The notes under the pieces: generated by a model
Told to the model about the DNA's origin: nothing
The model's database searches: none
The model's input: only the letters and a program-made list of their open reading frames with translations
Shown: positions 5,126 through 5,860 of the stretch, in pieces
Position numbering within the stretch: position 1 is the first letter of the stretch
How the letters are laid out: each line of letters starts with the position of its first letter
Program-made: the position numbers and the translations under genes
DNA from: an uncultured Dehalococcoidia bacterium
Lineage (GTDB): Bacteria > Chloroflexota > Dehalococcoidia > Dehalococcoidales > UBA3254
Length of the DNA: 5,860 nt
Direction: 5' to 3'
NCBI GenBank assembly: GCA_903890885.1
Contig: CAITCX010000072.1
Location: forward strand, 1 to 5,860

Positions 5126-5860
5126 ATGAACACCGATAAAGAACGCATTAAGAGGGACCGCTCGGCACGTTTAATACGTTTGGTTAACGTGCTCTATCAA
5201 AACCCCCAGGGGCTCCCTGTGACCGCCATTGCTGAAAAATGCGGCGTTTGCCTGCGCACTGCCTACCGCGATCTTACCGCATTGGAACTCGAGATGGGCT
5301 ACGCCATCTGGGAAAAAGGCACCTCCCGTGGCCTGGTCAAAGACCAGTTTCTGCCGCCCGTCAGCTTCTCCCCGGTAGAGGCCCTCAATGTCTTTTTTGC
5401 CGCCCGCCTTATGCTCAGTTACACCCACCGCTTTGATCCCAATATCGCCTCCATCTTCACCAAGCTGGCTTCTATCGTCTCCCCCAATTTAAGTCAGAGC
5501 ATCCAGGAGACCCTGGATTGGATGCAGAAGCAGCCTAAGGACGATGAATATTTAAAAAAGCTCTTTATCCTGGCTGAAGCCTGGATCAAAAGGCGCCGCG
5601 TCCAGATCAGCTACCGTTCATATCATAAAGAAAAAGCCCAGGATCGCCTTATCGAGCCCTATTATATTGAGCCTGTGGCCTCCGGTCATTCCAGCTATGT
5701 GGTGGCTTTCTGCCACCTGACCGGTGAGATCCGCACTTTCAAGATCGACCGCATTGAATCCATCGTGGCTACCGCTCAGGAATATCTTATCCCTGCTGGT
5801 TTTGATGCCAATCAATATTTCCAGCCCTCCTGGGGCATCATCACGGGCCAGCCGGAGGTC
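5126..5860 (+). CDS. HTH and WYL-domain transcriptional regulator, N-terminal 245 residues, C-terminus off the window
   Basis: The frame from ATG 5126 is open to the last base. Residues 10-60 are a winged helix-turn-helix; the helix VCLRTAYRDLTALE (41-54) matches the recognition helix of DeoR/YafY-like WYL proteins. GTSRGLVKDQFLPPVSFSPVEAL (from 65) is the usual link to the helical middle (FFAARLML, 90-97). From about 146 a WYL-type domain follows: RRRVQISYRS (156-165), RLIEPYYIEP (174-183), a HSSYVVAF strand (188-195) and RTFKIDRI (203-210). The naming Trp-Tyr-Leu triplet is replaced at 190-192 by Ser-Tyr-Val. Family members are usually about 320-340 residues, so roughly 80-90 are missing. 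WYL domains sense ligands, some of them nucleic acids, and act as repressors or activators in the cytoplasm. Autoregulation is inferred from the inverted repeat at 5021-5060. The Shine-Dalgarno site is weak, but no other in-frame start fits. Confidence 0.9.
   Translation, partial: MNTDKERIKRDRSARLIRLVNVLYQNPQGLPVTAIAEKCGVCLRTAYRDLTALELEMGYAIWEKGTSRGLVKDQFLPPVSFSPVEALNVFFAARLMLSYTHRFDPNIASIFTKLASIVSPNLSQSIQETLDWMQKQPKDDEYLKKLFILAEAWIKRRRVQISYRSYHKEKAQDRLIEPYYIEPVASGHSSYVVAFCHLTGEIRTFKIDRIESIVATAQEYLIPAGFDANQYFQPSWGIITGQPEV

Noticed and set aside
5171..5428. Minus-strand frame of 85 codons
   Set aside because: It is a shadow of the HTH region of the WYL regulator on the opposite strand.

Overview
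The window looks like bacterial chromosome. It holds the 5' parts of two divergently transcribed genes, both cut by the window edges, separated by about 1.55 kb of AT-rich DNA. The two reading frames are near balanced GC. The spacer is much poorer in GC, except for a richer patch at about 3900-4150. The regulator at the right edge resembles, from memory, WYL regulators of Chloroflexota (Dehalococcoidia/Anaerolineae). Very large multi-module surface proteins are also common there. I treat that phylum as a tentative inference.

Left part (1-3571, minus strand): one uninterrupted frame of 1190 visible codons encodes a secreted, multidomain surface protein whose C-terminus lies beyond base 1. In order it has a signal peptide, a conserved N-terminal region with a YYDxWEDGY motif, an apparent inserted MAM-like beta-sandwich, the rest of the N-terminal region, an Asp/Asn-rich calcium-loop-like segment, a DUF11-like Ig module, a GEVED-type module, and at least two tandem DUF11/DUF7507-like Ig modules. 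A good Shine-Dalgarno site precedes the start. A plausible sigma70-type promoter lies about 140 bases upstream, with a perfect 8-bp hairpin just after the expected transcription start.

Middle (3572-5125): this region has no long gene but is not featureless. On the minus strand there is an AGGAGG, a 14-codon ORF that can fold on itself, and a Rho-independent terminator. Together these suggest a short terminated transcript (leader peptide, tiny gene or small RNA). Just upstream is a GC-rich patch with a 7-bp stem and a doubtful 49-codon frame. On the plus strand there is a pair of 16-bp direct repeats with 21-bp period, a promoter-like pair, a Shine-Dalgarno site and a 36-codon ORF.

Right part (5126-5860, plus strand): an HTH/WYL-type transcriptional regulator, 245 codons visible. 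Its start follows an extended -10 element. Directly upstream is a perfect 10-bp inverted repeat with half-site centres 30 bp apart, a good candidate for its own operator. Nothing in the sequence proves that it controls the surface protein or the small transcripts, but the operator lies in the shared spacer.
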